A stretch of DNA of 64,000 bases, from contig CALZBJ010000004.1 of the NCBI GenBank assembly GCA_945619025.1, positions 109,852 to 173,851 of the forward strand, in the 5' to 3' direction. A program made the position numbers and the translations under genes. The notes beneath the pieces are model-generated. The model saw nothing but the letters and a program-made list of their open reading frames with translations, did not search any database and was not told the origin of the DNA. This document shows, one piece after another, positions 44,124-52,588 of this stretch (positions within the stretch are counted from its first letter, which is position 1; each line of letters opens with the position of its first letter). The DNA comes from CALZBJ01 sp945619025 (lineage in GTDB: Bacteria; Pseudomonadota; Gammaproteobacteria; Cardiobacteriales; Wohlfahrtiimonadaceae).

Positions 44124-45551
44124 ATGGCTAAAAAAGAATATGATGTAATCGTAATCGGTGGGGGTCCCGCCGGTTACGTCACGGCTATCCGTGCAGCACA
44201 ACTCGGGCTTAAAACCGCTTGCGTTGAAAAATGGATCGGAAAAGATGGCAAACCTGCGTTAGGCGGAACCTGCTTAAACGTCGGCTGTATCCCATCAAAA
44301 GCACTTTTAGAATCATCGCATCACTTCAGCACTGCAAAAGAAGAATTTGCAACGCACGGTGTTAAAGTCGGTGGCGTCGGCATTGATGTTGAGCAGATGA
44401 TTGGCAATAAAGATGGTATCGTTAGCCAATTAACTGGCGGTATCGCGATGCTCTTTAAAGCCAATAAAGTCGATTGGCTTCAAGGCACTGGTAAACTGCT
44501 TGTGGAAAAACAGGTAGAAGTTACCGATCACGAAGGAAAGGTTGAGACCTACAGCGCGAAAGATGTGGTATTAGCTACGGGCTCGGTGCCTGTGGATATC
44601 GCAGCAGCACCGGTGGATAATGCACGTATTATCGATTCAACGGGTGCACTTAACTTAACGGAAGTACCAAAGCGTTTAGGTGTAATTGGTGCGGGTGTTA
44701 TTGGGCTTGAGATGGCCAGCGTTTGGGGTCGATTAGGCGCTGAAGTGGTAATCTTTGAAGCGATGGACGAGTTCTTAGCGGCGGCAGATATGCATGCCTC
44801 TAAAGAAGCGGCGCGTCATTTCAAAAAACAAGGTTTAGATATTCGTTTAGGCGCGCGTGTTAAATCCACCTCATCAACGAAGAAAACCGTTACGGTCATC
44901 TACGAAGATGCGAAAGGCGAGCACGAAGAGAAATTTGATTATCTTCTCGTTGCCGTTGGCCGTAAACCTTATACCGACAACATCGTTGACCCAGCGGTTG
45001 ATCTCTTAATGGATGGCAATTTCGTTCACGCGAATGATGATTGCTCTACCAATATCCCAGGCGTTTGGGCGATTGGTGACTTAGTGCGCGGCCCAATGCT
45101 TGCACACAAAGGATCGGCAGAAGGGATCGCGGTTGCGCAGCGTATTGCAGGGCAATATGCACGGGTTAACTACAATGCGATTCCATGGGTTATCTATACT
45201 GATCCTGAAATTGCATGGGTTGGTAAAACTGAGCAAGCGTGCAAACAAGAAGGAATCGAGATCAAAACGAGCACCTTCCCATTTGCAGCTTCAGGCCGTG
45301 CGAAAGCGATGGGCCGTGATGGTGGCTTAGTGAAACTCATCGCGGATGCGAAAACAGATCGTCTCCTCGGTGCTCACATTGTGGGTCCGAATGCATCTGA
45401 ATTAATCCATGAGGCGGTGATTGTGATTGAGTTTGGCGGAACGGCTGAAGATATCGCCAGTACAATCCATGCGCACCCAACCTTAGCAGAAGGATTAATG
45501 GAAGCAGCGATGGGAATCGATAAACGTGCGATTCATATGATGAACCGTTAA
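44124..45551 (+). CDS. lpdA: Dihydrolipoyl dehydrogenase (E3)
   Basis: This FAD disulfide reductase reoxidises lipoyl groups with NAD+. The 475-residue protein has the FAD motif VIGGGPAGYVTAI, redox disulfide C50/C55 in GGTCLNVGCIPSKALL, the NAD motif GVIGAGVIGLEMASVW, and the C-terminal catalytic HAHPTLAEGLMEA. As the third gene of the sucAB operon it is probably the E3 dedicated to this complex; the E. coli enzyme instead lies in the pdh operon. Confidence 0.96.
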   Translation: MAKKEYDVIVIGGGPAGYVTAIRAAQLGLKTACVEKWIGKDGKPALGGTCLNVGCIPSKALLESSHHFSTAKEEFATHGVKVGGVGIDVEQMIGNKDGIVSQLTGGIAMLFKANKVDWLQGTGKLLVEKQVEVTDHEGKVETYSAKDVVLATGSVPVDIAAAPVDNARIIDSTGALNLTEVPKRLGVIGAGVIGLEMASVWGRLGAEVVIFEAMDEFLAAADMHASKEAARHFKKQGLDIRLGARVKSTSSTKKTVTVIYEDAKGEHEEKFDYLLVAVGRKPYTDNIVDPAVDLLMDGNFVHANDDCSTNIPGVWAIGDLVRGPMLAHKGSAEGIAVAQRIAGQYARVNYNAIPWVIYTDPEIAWVGKTEQACKQEGIEIKTSTFPFAASGRAKAMGRDGGLVKLIADAKTDRLLGAHIVGPNASELIHEAVIVIEFGGTAEDIASTIHAHPTLAEGLMEAAMGIDKRAIHMMNR

Positions 45552-45603
45552 GTTTCGGCATTTAAAAACGTATTAATATTTAGTAAACCAAATAATTAAT
45601 CAT

Positions 45604-45652
45604 AAAAGCGTAAGCACCGCCTCATAGAGGGATCGGACTTACGCTTTTTTCT
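45604..45652 (+). terminator. Terminator of sucA-sucB-lpdA
   Basis: AAAAGCGTAAG and CTTACGCTTTT pair, with an inner CCTC/GAGG stem, and run into T residues, 52 bases after the lpdA stop. Confidence 0.87.
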
Positions 45653-45706
45653 TGTCGCTTATTTTTGCCCCTTAATTGTTCGTCTCGATTTTTAAAGATG
45701 GGGCAT

Positions 45707-45761
45707 AAAAAAGCCTCTTACGAAGATCATAGGTGTTGTGTGCATGATCTTTATAAGAGGC
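45707..45761 (-). terminator. Minus-strand terminator downstream of pagL
   Basis: GCCTCTTA and GAAGATCAT pair with ATGATCTT and TAAGAGGC; on the minus strand the stem is followed by six T residues. It lies about 145 bases after the pagL stop. Confidence 0.75.
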
Positions 45762-45906
45762 GTCTTTGATTGATGGGGGTGTGAGCATTTCACACGGATG
45801 TTACGGGGTTATTATTATTAATAAAACTTAAAAAAATAGGAAGGCTCGAGCGCTCTCCGTATCTGCACAGTAAATCAAGTCAATCGTTGTAAGGGTGATT
45901 TTTTGG

Positions 45907-46416
45907 TTAAAACTGATAGCGATAATAGAGGTGATAGCTCTCGATGCCTTGGTTCGGTTTTTTGAACCCCGCGTTTGAATAATGCATGGCGCGAAATCCG
46001 AGAATATGGCGTTGATTGATGCGAACCCCTGCACCAATGCGATCTTCAAAGTGCAGCGCGCTTCCCATATCTTGATCGCCGACTTTTGTGCCGCTAAAAA
46101 GGGCTAAACCGATGCCGGCTTCGATAAAGGGTTTATAGGTGCTATTGCCGGTAAATTCGTAGACAAGCACCGGGCTTGTGCTGATGGAATAGCGGGTTTT
46201 ATCAAAATCGCCTTTATCCCAAAAGGTGAGTCCGACATCCCAATAACCGGTTAAACGGCCACTATCGCTGACAAACCATTCTGATTGCCAAGCGTCGGTT
46301 GCGCCGATTCGGAGCGTGGTTTGGCCTTCGCCGGTGGAACCTACGGCGGCACTAAAATCCCACGCCGCAGCGTAAGAGAACAGCATCAAGGTAAGGGTGG
46401 TTAACAGTCGTTTCAT
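45907..46416 (-). CDS. pagL: Lipid A 3-O-deacylase PagL-like outer membrane protein
   Basis: PagL is an outer-membrane beta-barrel hydrolase that removes the 3-O acyl chain of lipid A. The 169-residue protein has a signal peptide (MKRLLTTLTLMLFSYAAA), alternating amphipathic strands and a C-terminal phenylalanine. The catalytic arrangement is visible as H145-x-S147-N148 in AMHYSNAGFKKPNQGIE, with E159 14 residues after the histidine, matching H126/S128/E140 of Pseudomonas PagL. Overall similarity in the family is low, so the call rests on these motifs. It is divergent from a TetR regulator with a palindrome in between. Confidence 0.83.
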   Translation of the reverse strand: MKRLLTTLTLMLFSYAAAWDFSAAVGSTGEGQTTLRIGATDAWQSEWFVSDSGRLTGYWDVGLTFWDKGDFDKTRYSISTSPVLVYEFTGNSTYKPFIEAGIGLALFSGTKVGDQDMGSALHFEDRIGAGVRINQRHILGFRAMHYSNAGFKKPNQGIESYHLYYRYQF

Positions 46417-46463
46417 ATATAATTTTTCGGGACTTGGGTTGAAATTACAGAGATAAGAGGATT

Positions 46464-46492
46464 ATGATAAATCAAATTGAACCCATGTTCAA
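46464..46492 (-). promoter_or_regulatory. Palindromic operator overlapping a candidate pagL promoter
   Basis: TTGAAC-CCAT-GTTCAA (46477-46492) is a perfect 6-bp inverted repeat between the divergent pagL and tetR genes. On the minus strand one arm, TTGAAC, sits exactly 17 bases before TATCAT (46469-46464), giving a plausible -35/-10 pair for pagL. A TetR dimer bound there would block that promoter. Confidence 0.6.
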
Positions 46493-46601
46493 ATCAAACG
46501 AGCAATCTTTAATAATGGGTTAATGACAGGCGGACAAATCGGCGTGATGGGCTAAATTTAGGTACAATGAAGCGGAAAATTGAGTAAACAGAGTGGAGCA
46601 T

Positions 46602-47204
46602 ATGGCTTATTTACCCGCAGAAGAGCGGAAACAATCGATTATTAATGCCGCAAAACGCGTGATTGTGCGCGATGGGTTTGGCAAATTGACGATTCGGAGC
46701 GTCGTGGAAGAGGCGAGTGTTTCGACGGGCTTGGTGCATCACTATTTTAAATCTACCTCTGCTTTAAAGCGGGAAGCGCTGTGCCAATATAATCAAAAGT
46801 TTTGCGCTGAATATGAGCTCGATCGCCACCGATTCTCTCCGCTTGAGAATATTAAACGGCTCTTTGCTGACCTCATTCACGATGATAAAGCGCTTTATCA
46901 TAAACTCTGGCTTGAAGTGTGGCTAGAAGCGCAGACCGATCCATTGATTGGGGAGGCGTTTCATGAGATCTCTCAATATTTTCACGATGCGATTGTGTAT
47001 GAGATTCGCCGCGGCATGGAAGCAGGGATCACTGAAGCGAAGTCTGAGGAGGAAATTTCTCATTGTGCGTGGCGTTTAATTTCGCTCTCGCTCGGTATGG
47101 GGACGCTCTCAAATCACCACATTAATCAATTAAGCGTTAGCGATGCTCGAAAACAGATGAAGTGGGAGATCGAAAGGACGCTCGGAGTAAATTCGGCGCG
47201 TTAA
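46602..47204 (+). CDS. TetR-family transcriptional regulator
   Basis: The 200-residue protein has an N-terminal TetR helix-turn-helix (KQSIINAAKRVIVRDGFGKLTIRSVVEEASVSTGLVHHYFKS, about 11-52) and an all-helical ligand domain resembling BetI-type members (WLEVWLEAQTDP, ISHCAWRLISLSLGMG). I start at the ATG at 46602 preceded by GGAG; a GTG nine bases upstream overlaps that site. No bet or transporter genes are adjacent, so the ligand is unknown. Divergent pagL and the palindrome at 46477-46492 make pagL and itself the likely targets. Confidence 0.85.
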   Translation: MAYLPAEERKQSIINAAKRVIVRDGFGKLTIRSVVEEASVSTGLVHHYFKSTSALKREALCQYNQKFCAEYELDRHRFSPLENIKRLFADLIHDDKALYHKLWLEVWLEAQTDPLIGEAFHEISQYFHDAIVYEIRRGMEAGITEAKSEEEISHCAWRLISLSLGMGTLSNHHINQLSVSDARKQMKWEIERTLGVNSAR

Positions 47205-47292
47205 AAAGCACGATCAAATCAGTGTAACTAACTGAAATGATCGATCTTTCGAGCAATGATTAATCAAATGATAAAAAAGTTCAGAAAAAGGT

Positions 47293-47321
47293 TTGACAAT
47301 ATTAGGCTTCAATTGTAATAT
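47293..47321 (+). promoter_or_regulatory. Promoter of tRNA-Glu
   Basis: A perfect TTGACA (47293-47298) and TAATAT (47316-47321) are 17 bases apart, 43 bases before the tRNA. Confidence 0.8.
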
Positions 47322-47364
47322 ACCAATCCTCAGCTCGACGGAGTAATCCGAAAAGCGCGACGAA

Positions 47365-47440
47365 GTCCCTATCGTCTAGAGGCCTAGGACACCGCCCTTT
47401 CACGGCGGCAACCGGGGTTCGAATCCCCGTAGGGACGCCA
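47365..47440 (+). tRNA. tRNA-Glu (anticodon TTC)
   Basis: A 76-base cloverleaf with acceptor GTCCCTA/TAGGGAC, encoded GCCA end, anticodon stem CCGCC/GGCGG enclosing CTTTCAC (anticodon TTC), and T arm CCGGGGTTCGAATCCCCG. The sequence is the standard bacterial tRNA-Glu. Confidence 0.97.
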
Positions 47441-47445
47441 ATTTT

Positions 47446-47479
47446 AAAAGCCTGATTAAGCAATTAATCAGGCTTTTTT
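47446..47479 (+). terminator. Terminator of tRNA-Glu
   Basis: AAAAGCCTGATTAA and TTAATCAGGCTTTT form a perfect 14-bp stem with a four-base loop, five bases after the tRNA, followed by T residues. Confidence 0.92.
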
Positions 47480-47544
47480 CATGTCTTGAGAAAATATCCC
47501 AAGATAAAGAAACAGAGATTAAAAACAAAACAAAAACAGAATAA

Positions 47545-47623
47545 AAAACCACCAAGCCTTGATGAAATGTCGCTACTGAGATCGTGTACGATGAGCGAGA
47601 GATTGACAAGGCTCGGTGGTTTT
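47545..47623 (-). terminator. Long-loop terminator downstream of gldA
   Basis: AAAACCACCAAGCCTTG and CAAGGCTCGGTGGTTTT pair almost perfectly around a 45-base loop that itself contains the palindrome ATCGTGTACGAT. On the minus strand the stem continues into a T run. It begins about 75 bases after the gldA stop. Confidence 0.72.
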
Positions 47624-47697
47624 GTGCAGATGCTAAAGGGATCGGCTTAAATGATTTAATAAAATCCCCTCAGCATCGACTCGTTTAGCAGAGTGTG

Positions 47698-48798
47698 TTA
47701 CAGCATAATGCGCTGGCCGAGTTGGTCGGCGACTAAAATGGCGTTCGCGATGAGCTCTTCGGTCACAGGGAAGGGCATATTCCCCATGGTTTTATCCTCT
47801 TTTAAGCTCTCTTTGGCAACGAGTAGCGCTTTCTCTTCGATATTTTCGGTGACGCCCAATTCCGCAAGCGTAGTTGGAAGATCGAGGGCTTGGCAGAAAT
47901 CGATAATCATCTCGATCTCTTCACTCTCTGCATTTTCCAATACGAGTTGCACGATCGTACCAAACGCCACTTTTTCCCCGTGAAGGTATTCATGAGTTTC
48001 AGGCAAAATGGTAAAACCATCATGTACTGCGTGCGCTGCTGCAAGGCCGCCACTTTCAAAACCGATTCCGCTTAAATAGGTATTTGCTTCCACGACGTTC
48101 ATGAGCGCTTGAGATGAATGACCCGCATCGGCTGAAAGCTTTGCTTTAATCCCATCTTCAAGGAGGGTATCAAGGCAGAGTTCAGCGAGTGCCATCGAGG
48201 CTTTAGAGGCAAATTTGCCGGTCATTGTGGGTTTGTAAGCCGCTTGACAGGCGCGCGCTTCATAGTAGGTTGCAAGCGCATCACCAATTCCCGCAACGAG
48301 CAGGCGCGATGGCGCTTTTGCGATAATATCGGTATCCACTAAAACAACGTTGGGGTTTTCTGGTAAGAAGAGATAATCTTCCACTTCACCGCTATCGGTA
48401 TAAATCACCGCGACCGCACTGGTTGGCGCATCGGTTGAGGCGGCCGTTGGGACGATGATCATCGGTTTTTTAAGATAGAACGCTACGGATTTTGCCGCAT
48501 CGAGGGTCTTTCCACCACCGATACCGACAATCACGCCGGGATTGCCTTTTTTAGCGATCGCTTCCACGCGACGGATTTCGTTATAACTGCACTCGCCTTG
48601 AAATTCTTCAAGAGTGAGCGTGAGCTTAGAATTTTTAAAGCTCTCTTTGATGGTGTCGCCGTAGGTTTTAAGGATAAATGAGTCGATCAAAACAAACACT
48701 TCTTGATCGCTGTAGGCCTCACAATAGGTAGGGAGATTGGTAATCTCGTAGGGGCCTTGGATATATTTTGCAGGGGATTGAATCTGGATAGTGCTCAT
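47698..48798 (-). CDS. gldA: Glycerol dehydrogenase, zinc/iron-dependent
   Basis: GldA oxidises glycerol to dihydroxyacetone with NAD+. The 366-residue product has the NAD motif VGIGGGKTLDAAK (about 91-103), VPTAASTDAPTSAVAVIY, and the metal ligands D173 (GIGDALATYYEA), H256 (AAAHAVHDG) and H273 (LHGEKVAFG). An AAAGGAG site precedes the ATG. No glycerol kinase or DHA kinase is adjacent. A long perfect inverted repeat lies upstream. Confidence 0.93.
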   Translation of the reverse strand: MSTIQIQSPAKYIQGPYEITNLPTYCEAYSDQEVFVLIDSFILKTYGDTIKESFKNSKLTLTLEEFQGECSYNEIRRVEAIAKKGNPGVIVGIGGGKTLDAAKSVAFYLKKPMIIVPTAASTDAPTSAVAVIYTDSGEVEDYLFLPENPNVVLVDTDIIAKAPSRLLVAGIGDALATYYEARACQAAYKPTMTGKFASKASMALAELCLDTLLEDGIKAKLSADAGHSSQALMNVVEANTYLSGIGFESGGLAAAHAVHDGFTILPETHEYLHGEKVAFGTIVQLVLENAESEEIEMIIDFCQALDLPTTLAELGVTENIEEKALLVAKESLKEDKTMGNMPFPVTEELIANAILVADQLGQRIML

Positions 48799-48867
48799 AA
48801 AATCTCCTTTAGTTGTGTTGGATACGATTGAGCGAATAAATGCTGAATCGATCTTTATAGTATAACG

Positions 48868-48909
48868 ATTAAGATCTCAAAATGATAACAAAACCATTGA
48901 GATCTTAAT
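48868..48909 (-). promoter_or_regulatory. Perfect 13-bp inverted repeat upstream of gldA
   Basis: ATTAAGATCTCAA (48868-48880) and TTGAGATCTTAAT (48897-48909) are exact reverse complements with a 16-base spacer. The proximal arm lies just upstream of a candidate TATACT -10 (48864-48859) for gldA. There is no T run, so an operator is more likely than a terminator. Confidence 0.6.
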
Positions 48910-48964
48910 TTATATTAATGTTTATTGGAATTTAGAGCTGATCATTTAACGTAGCTTAATGAAG

Positions 48965-49861
48965 TTAGGTGAGGCGCGTCATCTGCGGGTTGTAGTTTTT
49001 AATAAAATGGGGCAGGCAAGGGTTTTGATTCTCTTTACGCCAAACGAGTTCAAGGTCGAGGGTGACGTTAAGCTCGGGGAGTTCGTGCATCATGACGTTA
49101 TAGACTTTAAGGTATTTTGTCACCGCCGGCACAAAGGTGTAACCGGGACCCGCTGAGACAAGGCTAAGCATTGAGTTGTAATCGCAACCTTCATGATCGA
49201 TGGTTGGGGTAAAATCATGGCGGCGCAGCTCATCGATCACCATTTTGTAAAGATCAAAGGCGTGGCTTTCCGGCGACCAGACAAAGGGCTCGTCGGCAAG
49301 ATCGTGAAGGTGCTCGGGCGGATGTTGGGCAAAGCGTGAATCTTTATTAACCGCAAGCAGCATCGTTTCACGGTAGAGAAAACGGCCACCAAATTCATTG
49401 TCATCTTGCGGGCGCATAAACATAATGCCGGCATCGATCTCGCCATTACGGAGCGCCATAATCTGTTTACGCGAATGCATGGTGCAGATATTGAGCGCGA
49501 TATCAGGATTGTGTTTACGAAATTCGCTTAAATGTTGCTGTACCTCGGTGAGCCACAAATGTTGTGGGGTGATGCCAATTTTAAGATAGCCGATGTCGCC
49601 TTGATTGGCTTTCACCGCTTGTGATTTTGCGCGCTCAATCGAACGAATAATGCGGATCGCATCGTGGTAGAATTGTTTCCCGGCTTGCGTGAGCTCCATC
49701 CCGCGGGAATGACGGTGAAAAAGATCCACATCCAAGAGCGATTCTAAATTCTGAATCTGCCGCGTTAAGGCCGGTTGCGCCACATGTAGTGTTCTTGAAG
49801 CGGCGGCGACGCTCCCAAGCTCGGCGATTGTTACAAAGTAGTGCAGCTGTCGATTTTCCAT
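48965..49861 (-). CDS. LysR-family regulator, paralogue 1, divergent from cydA
   Basis: A 298-residue LysR protein: helix-turn-helix at about 3-60 (GSVAAASRTLHVAQPALTRQIQNLESLLDVDLFHRHSRGMELT) and a periplasmic-binding-like effector domain. It is clearly related to the LysR at 52879-53778, sharing RQLHYFV, AQPAL-RQIQNLE, the DAG-MFMRP/DAG-VFFRP stretch and CDYNSMLSLVSAGPGYTF. It is transcribed away from the bd oxidase operon, whose promoter region contains a T-N11-A palindrome. The inducer is unknown. Confidence 0.88.
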   Translation of the reverse strand: MENRQLHYFVTIAELGSVAAASRTLHVAQPALTRQIQNLESLLDVDLFHRHSRGMELTQAGKQFYHDAIRIIRSIERAKSQAVKANQGDIGYLKIGITPQHLWLTEVQQHLSEFRKHNPDIALNICTMHSRKQIMALRNGEIDAGIMFMRPQDDNEFGGRFLYRETMLLAVNKDSRFAQHPPEHLHDLADEPFVWSPESHAFDLYKMVIDELRRHDFTPTIDHEGCDYNSMLSLVSAGPGYTFVPAVTKYLKVYNVMMHELPELNVTLDLELVWRKENQNPCLPHFIKNYNPQMTRLT

Positions 49862-49967
49862 CTCATTTTCCCCAATATCCCCAAAAAAAGTCTTATTATT
49901 TTTATTCTTGACTATCCTTATCGTAAGTTAACGATCTTGCTCCATCGATTTTACTCTATTTTGCGCA

Positions 49968-49988
49968 GCTATACCAAACTGTTATAGC
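49968..49988 (+). promoter_or_regulatory. Candidate LysR-type operator between lysR and cydA
   Basis: GCTATA-N9-TATAGC is a perfect 6-bp inverted repeat that includes the LysR T-N11-A core, in the 293-base divergent region. A second, weaker pair GTTTTGC/GCAAAAC flanks about 50050-50085. No convincing FNR or ArcA site was seen. Confidence 0.5.
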
Positions 49989-50154
49989 ACCCCTAAGATA
50001 AAGGTATTATTGCTGTAGGTGAAGATCTGTTAATATGGTAACTGTGCAGTTTTGCATATGAATTGATTCAGACGCAAAACAGTATAGGTGAATAATCAGT
50101 AGTGAATTTGTAGCTGATTTATGTCTTTTGATTGATAAAAATGGTGTTTATACG

Positions 50155-51510
50155 ATGAGTGCAATCCTATTAGCGCGTATCCAATTCGCGTTTACTGTCT
50201 CATTCCATATCCTGTTTCCAGCAATCACAATCGGTCTAGGTATGTGGCTTGTCACCCTAGAGGGACTGTGGTTGAAGACCAAAAAACAGGTCTATATGGA
50301 TATCTATAATTTCTGGGTGAAATTTTTCGCAGTAGCCTTCGGAATGGGTGTAGTCTCCGGTGTCGTAATGGCGTTCCAATTCGGCTCCAACTGGAGTGAA
50401 TTCTCTAAATTTTCAGGCTCGGTGACGGGTCCTCTCTTAATTTATGAAGTCTTAACGGCGTTCTTCTTAGAAGCGGGATTCTTAGGAATTATGCTCTTCG
50501 GTCGTAATCGGGTGAGTCCTAAAATGCATTTCTTTGCAACAGCAATGGTGGCATTAGGAACAACCTTTTCAGCGTACTGGATCTTAGTATCTAATAGCTT
50601 CATGCAAACGCCTCCTAGCCTTGAATCTGGCGCGATCGAAATTGTCGATGGCGTTGTGGTGGTAAAAGATTGGTTAGCAATCTTATTTAGTGCGTCGCTT
50701 CCTGTGCGTATGGTGCATATGTTAACGGCAGCGCTCTTAACCGCGACCTTAATCATTGCAGGTACTGCAGCGTGGCATATGCTTAAAGGCAATAAAAATG
50801 CAGCCGTTAAGAGAATGCTTAGCATGTCTTTAACTGCGCTTTTAGTGGTATCGGTATTCCAAGTGGTGGTCGGTGACTATCACGGCCTTAAAGTGCGTGA
50901 CCATCAGCCTGAGAAATTAGCGGCGATTGAAGGTCACTGGGATCCAGTTCCAGACGGTGAATCAACGCCTTTCATTCTCTTTGCCATTCCGGATCAAGAA
51001 AATGAGCGTAATCACTTCTCAATCGAAATTCCCTATGCAGCGAGCTTAGTGTTAACGCACAGCTTAGATGGTAAAGTCGATCACCTTAAAAAATTCCCTA
51101 AAGAGAATCGTCCGCCGGTAGCGTGGGTATTCTGGTCATTCCGCGTGATGGTTGGACTTGGATTCTTAATGGTACTGTTAGGCGCTTGGGGTGTATGGCA
51201 ACGCCGTAAATCAACGCTTGGCGAGAAACCTGGTTTCTTACGCTTTGCCGTGATGATGGGTCCATCAGGACTAATCTCAGTACTTGCGGGCTGGTTCGTG
51301 ACTGAAATCGGTCGTCAACCTTGGCTTGTGTATCATTTAATGCGCGTAGAGGAAGGGCACTCCTTCACCAATACCGCAACGGATCTAACCATCTCTCTTA
51401 CGCTCTTTGTGATCGCTTACCTCACAATCTTCGCGTTCGGTGTCACGTTCCTTTTCCGTATCTTACGTAAAGGTCCAAACAGCACTGAAGCACCTGCTTT
51501 AGAGAAATAA
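50155..51510 (+). CDS. cydA: Cytochrome bd ubiquinol oxidase subunit I, cyanide-insensitive (CioA) type
   Basis: Subunit I carries haems b558, b595 and d and the quinol site of cytochrome bd. The 451-residue protein follows CioA rather than E. coli CydA: LARIQFAFTVSFHILFPAITIGLGMW, GPLLIYEVLTAFFLEAGFLGIMLFG, SFMQTPPS and EIGRQPWLVYHLMR. The long Q-loop of E. coli CydA is missing. H18 and the His in RMVHML match haem ligands. CIO-type enzymes are typically cyanide-tolerant; that is family knowledge. I start at the ATG at 50155; a TTG nine codons upstream is possible and the ribosome site is weak. Confidence 0.92.
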   Translation: MSAILLARIQFAFTVSFHILFPAITIGLGMWLVTLEGLWLKTKKQVYMDIYNFWVKFFAVAFGMGVVSGVVMAFQFGSNWSEFSKFSGSVTGPLLIYEVLTAFFLEAGFLGIMLFGRNRVSPKMHFFATAMVALGTTFSAYWILVSNSFMQTPPSLESGAIEIVDGVVVVKDWLAILFSASLPVRMVHMLTAALLTATLIIAGTAAWHMLKGNKNAAVKRMLSMSLTALLVVSVFQVVVGDYHGLKVRDHQPEKLAAIEGHWDPVPDGESTPFILFAIPDQENERNHFSIEIPYAASLVLTHSLDGKVDHLKKFPKENRPPVAWVFWSFRVMVGLGFLMVLLGAWGVWQRRKSTLGEKPGFLRFAVMMGPSGLISVLAGWFVTEIGRQPWLVYHLMRVEEGHSFTNTATDLTISLTLFVIAYLTIFAFGVTFLFRILRKGPNSTEAPALEK

Positions 51511-51521
51511 GGAGATCAACA

Positions 51522-52586
51522 ATGGAATATAATACTTTAGTAATTTTATGGACGGGGATCATTCTCTTAGGAGTTGCGATCTACGTTATCCTTGATGGTT
51601 TCGACCTTGGGGCAGGTATGATGTATCCGTTTGTTGAAACGGATGCGGATCGTACTACTGTGATGAACAGTATTGGCCCGGTATGGGATGGTAACGAAAC
51701 GTGGTTAATCCTTGGTGGTGCGGCACTTTTCGGTATTTTCCCCATTGCTTATGCGGTGGTGTTATCGGGGCTCTATATCCCGGTGATTCTGCTTCTAATG
51801 GCGCTTATCTTCCGCGGTGTCTCCTTTGAGTTTAGAGGAAAAGCCTCCGATGATAAACGTCACATCTGGGACAAAGCATTCTTCTACGGTTCACTCTTTG
51901 CAGGATTTTTCCAAGGGGTGATCGCAGGGGCGCTTATCCAAGGATTTGAGTTCATTCCAGCAGGCGAAGCCGTGAATGCGCCAGCAGGGTATGTATCAAA
52001 AGGTGCTTTAGACCTCGTTATGGCAGGCGGTTCATGGTCATGGTTATCGCCATTTACCATTTTAACCGGTGCCGGCTTAACCGTTTTCTATGCGCTTTTA
52101 GGATCAACTTGGCTCATTAAGAAAACCGAAGGTCGCCTTCAAGCACGCGTTCGCACCTTAGCGAAAAAGATTGCCGTTGGATTCTTCGTTCTTGCAAGCA
52201 TCATCTTAGTATGGACCATCGTTCATTGGAAAGGTGAGCTCTTCAAAGACGCGAACATCTGGAAAATCTATGTGTTTGCAGTGGCGTATGTATTAGCGAT
52301 CGTCGTTGGATTTATCCTAATGCGCTCGATCAAAAACGAAAATACGCATTGGCAACCGTTTGTGTTTACGCTGGTATTGACCGTACTTGGCGCAGTGGGA
52401 TTAGTCGGATTTTTACTTCCGTACATCGTTCCCTTCCAAGTCACGATCTTCGATGCGGCGGCACCAAGATCAACGCTTAGCTTCTCAATTGTGGGCGCGT
52501 TCATCTTCGTTCCTCTCGTATTAGCGTATACCGCTTACATTTACTATGTCTTCCGCGGAAAAGTACGCGAAGGCGAAGGGTATTAA
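51522..52586 (+). CDS. cydB: Cytochrome bd ubiquinol oxidase subunit II
   Basis: Subunit II is the structural partner of CydA. The 354-residue polytopic protein opens with the family signature LWTGIILLGVAIYVILDGFDLGAGMMYPF, followed by GPVWDGNETWLILGGAALFGIFP and RGVSFEFRGK. It has an AAGGAGA site and starts 11 bases after cydA. Confidence 0.95.
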   Translation: MEYNTLVILWTGIILLGVAIYVILDGFDLGAGMMYPFVETDADRTTVMNSIGPVWDGNETWLILGGAALFGIFPIAYAVVLSGLYIPVILLLMALIFRGVSFEFRGKASDDKRHIWDKAFFYGSLFAGFFQGVIAGALIQGFEFIPAGEAVNAPAGYVSKGALDLVMAGGSWSWLSPFTILTGAGLTVFYALLGSTWLIKKTEGRLQARVRTLAKKIAVGFFVLASIILVWTIVHWKGELFKDANIWKIYVFAVAYVLAIVVGFILMRSIKNENTHWQPFVFTLVLTVLGAVGLVGFLLPYIVPFQVTIFDAAAPRSTLSFSIVGAFIFVPLVLAYTAYIYYVFRGKVREGEGY

Positions 52587-52588
52587 TT

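Larger units (their letters stand above)
45552..45906. other. Gene-free gap between lpdA and pagL with three hairpins
   Basis: The gap holds the lpdA terminator, the minus-strand terminator of pagL and, between them, a small TGCCCC/GGGGCA stem (about 45666-45706). The rest (45765-45906) shows nothing I recognise. Confidence 0.6.

Noticed and set aside
45828..46049. 73-codon frame opposite the end of pagL
   Set aside because: It is an antisense-frame shadow of pagL and a low-complexity 3' tail.
47400..47609. Minus-strand 69-codon frame after tRNA-Glu
   Set aside because: It runs through two terminators and the 3' part of the tRNA and has no ribosome site.
49862..50154. FNR or ArcA site at cydA
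   Set aside because: TTGATTGAT near 50128 resembles half an FNR box but lacks the ATCAA half at the right spacing.
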